From contig JAQFVV010012396.1 of NCBI GenBank assembly GCA_028023455.1, positions 23,891,330 through 23,955,329 of the forward strand: 64,000 nucleotides of DNA, written 5' to 3'. The translations under genes were made by a program, and so were the position numbers. Source of the DNA: Epiperipatus broadwayi (taxonomy: Eukaryota; Onychophora; Udeonychophora; Euonychophora; Peripatidae). The first letter of the stretch is position 1, and the number at the start of each line of letters is the position of its first letter. Below the pieces are notes generated by a model. It was not told the origin of the DNA. It saw only the letters and a program-made list of their open reading frames with translations, and searched no databases. Below, in pieces: positions 63,801-64,000 of this stretch.

Positions 63801-64000
63801 ATTATATAAAAAAATATTTCATAATTTTTTTCTTAAAACAAAATTATAATCCAAAAAAAATTCAGCTGTTTTGAAGAATCATTTTAATAAAAAATTTGCT
63901 AATTGTTAAAAACTATTTATAAATCAGGCTAAGTTTTAATCAAGAAAAATCAGCTGTAACAAGTTTATCTTTCATAACTCACACAAAAATGGTCTATCAA

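Overview
The window is very A+T-rich eukaryotic DNA with long ATT and TA microsatellites, many non-LTR retrotransposon remnants, tRNA-derived SINEs and spliceosomal-type introns. CpG is rare over most of it, which suggests a DNA-methylating animal, most likely an invertebrate. I cannot name the species. There are no bacterial-style genes or operons, and nearly every long ORF is low-complexity or a transposon remnant. A run of 500 N (29400-29899) is an assembly gap.

Repeats dominate the layout. RTE-like LINE fragments lie at 4.4-6.5, 7.2-7.6, 11.2-11.9, 18.1-20.3, 40.3-42.7 and 55.5-56.6 kb. Other LINE pieces lie at 22.5-23.1 (zinc-knuckle 3' end), 38.0-38.3, 40.2, 47.1-47.9, 48.1-48.4 and 62.6-63.8 kb. 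Penelope-like pieces are a GIY-YIG-type C-terminus at 15.1-15.4 kb and a weaker N-terminal piece at 32.5-32.9 kb. Seven copies of a very short tRNA-Val-like SINE are spread across the window.

The most unusual signal is a set of short palindromic elements. Three sequence families (A, B and C below) insert with flanking direct repeats of about 13 bp. The repeat is exactly 13 bp in four cases, 12/13 in one, 13-16 bp with one mismatch in one, and 11 bp in one. Several insertions interrupt LINE copies, so a paralogous LINE or the restored reading frame gives the empty site. Family B carries a CTGA(A/T)GA-hairpin-(G)AAA motif reminiscent of a hammerhead ribozyme core. Because Penelope-like remnants are present, I suggest, as inference, that such an element mobilised these palindromes.

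Cellular genes are represented only by short exons, found from splice sites, phase continuity and less A+T-rich codons. Gene P (+, about 27-34.5 kb) has candidate exons at 29.9, 30.2 and 34.26 kb with an AATAAA. Gene N (-) starts at 38.7 kb with a TATA box and initiator and may end at 34.75 kb, so P and N would be convergent. Gene M (-) has phase-consistent exons at 59.9, 57.2-57.35 and 54.75 kb, with another possible exon at 58.2 kb. Gene Q (+) is a possible exon pair at 60.9-61.3 kb. An isolated minus-strand exon candidate lies at 16.25 kb. None could be assigned to a protein family by reading alone. CpG is visibly commoner at 26.9-29.4 and 34.9-39.3 kb, around the presumed starts of P and N.
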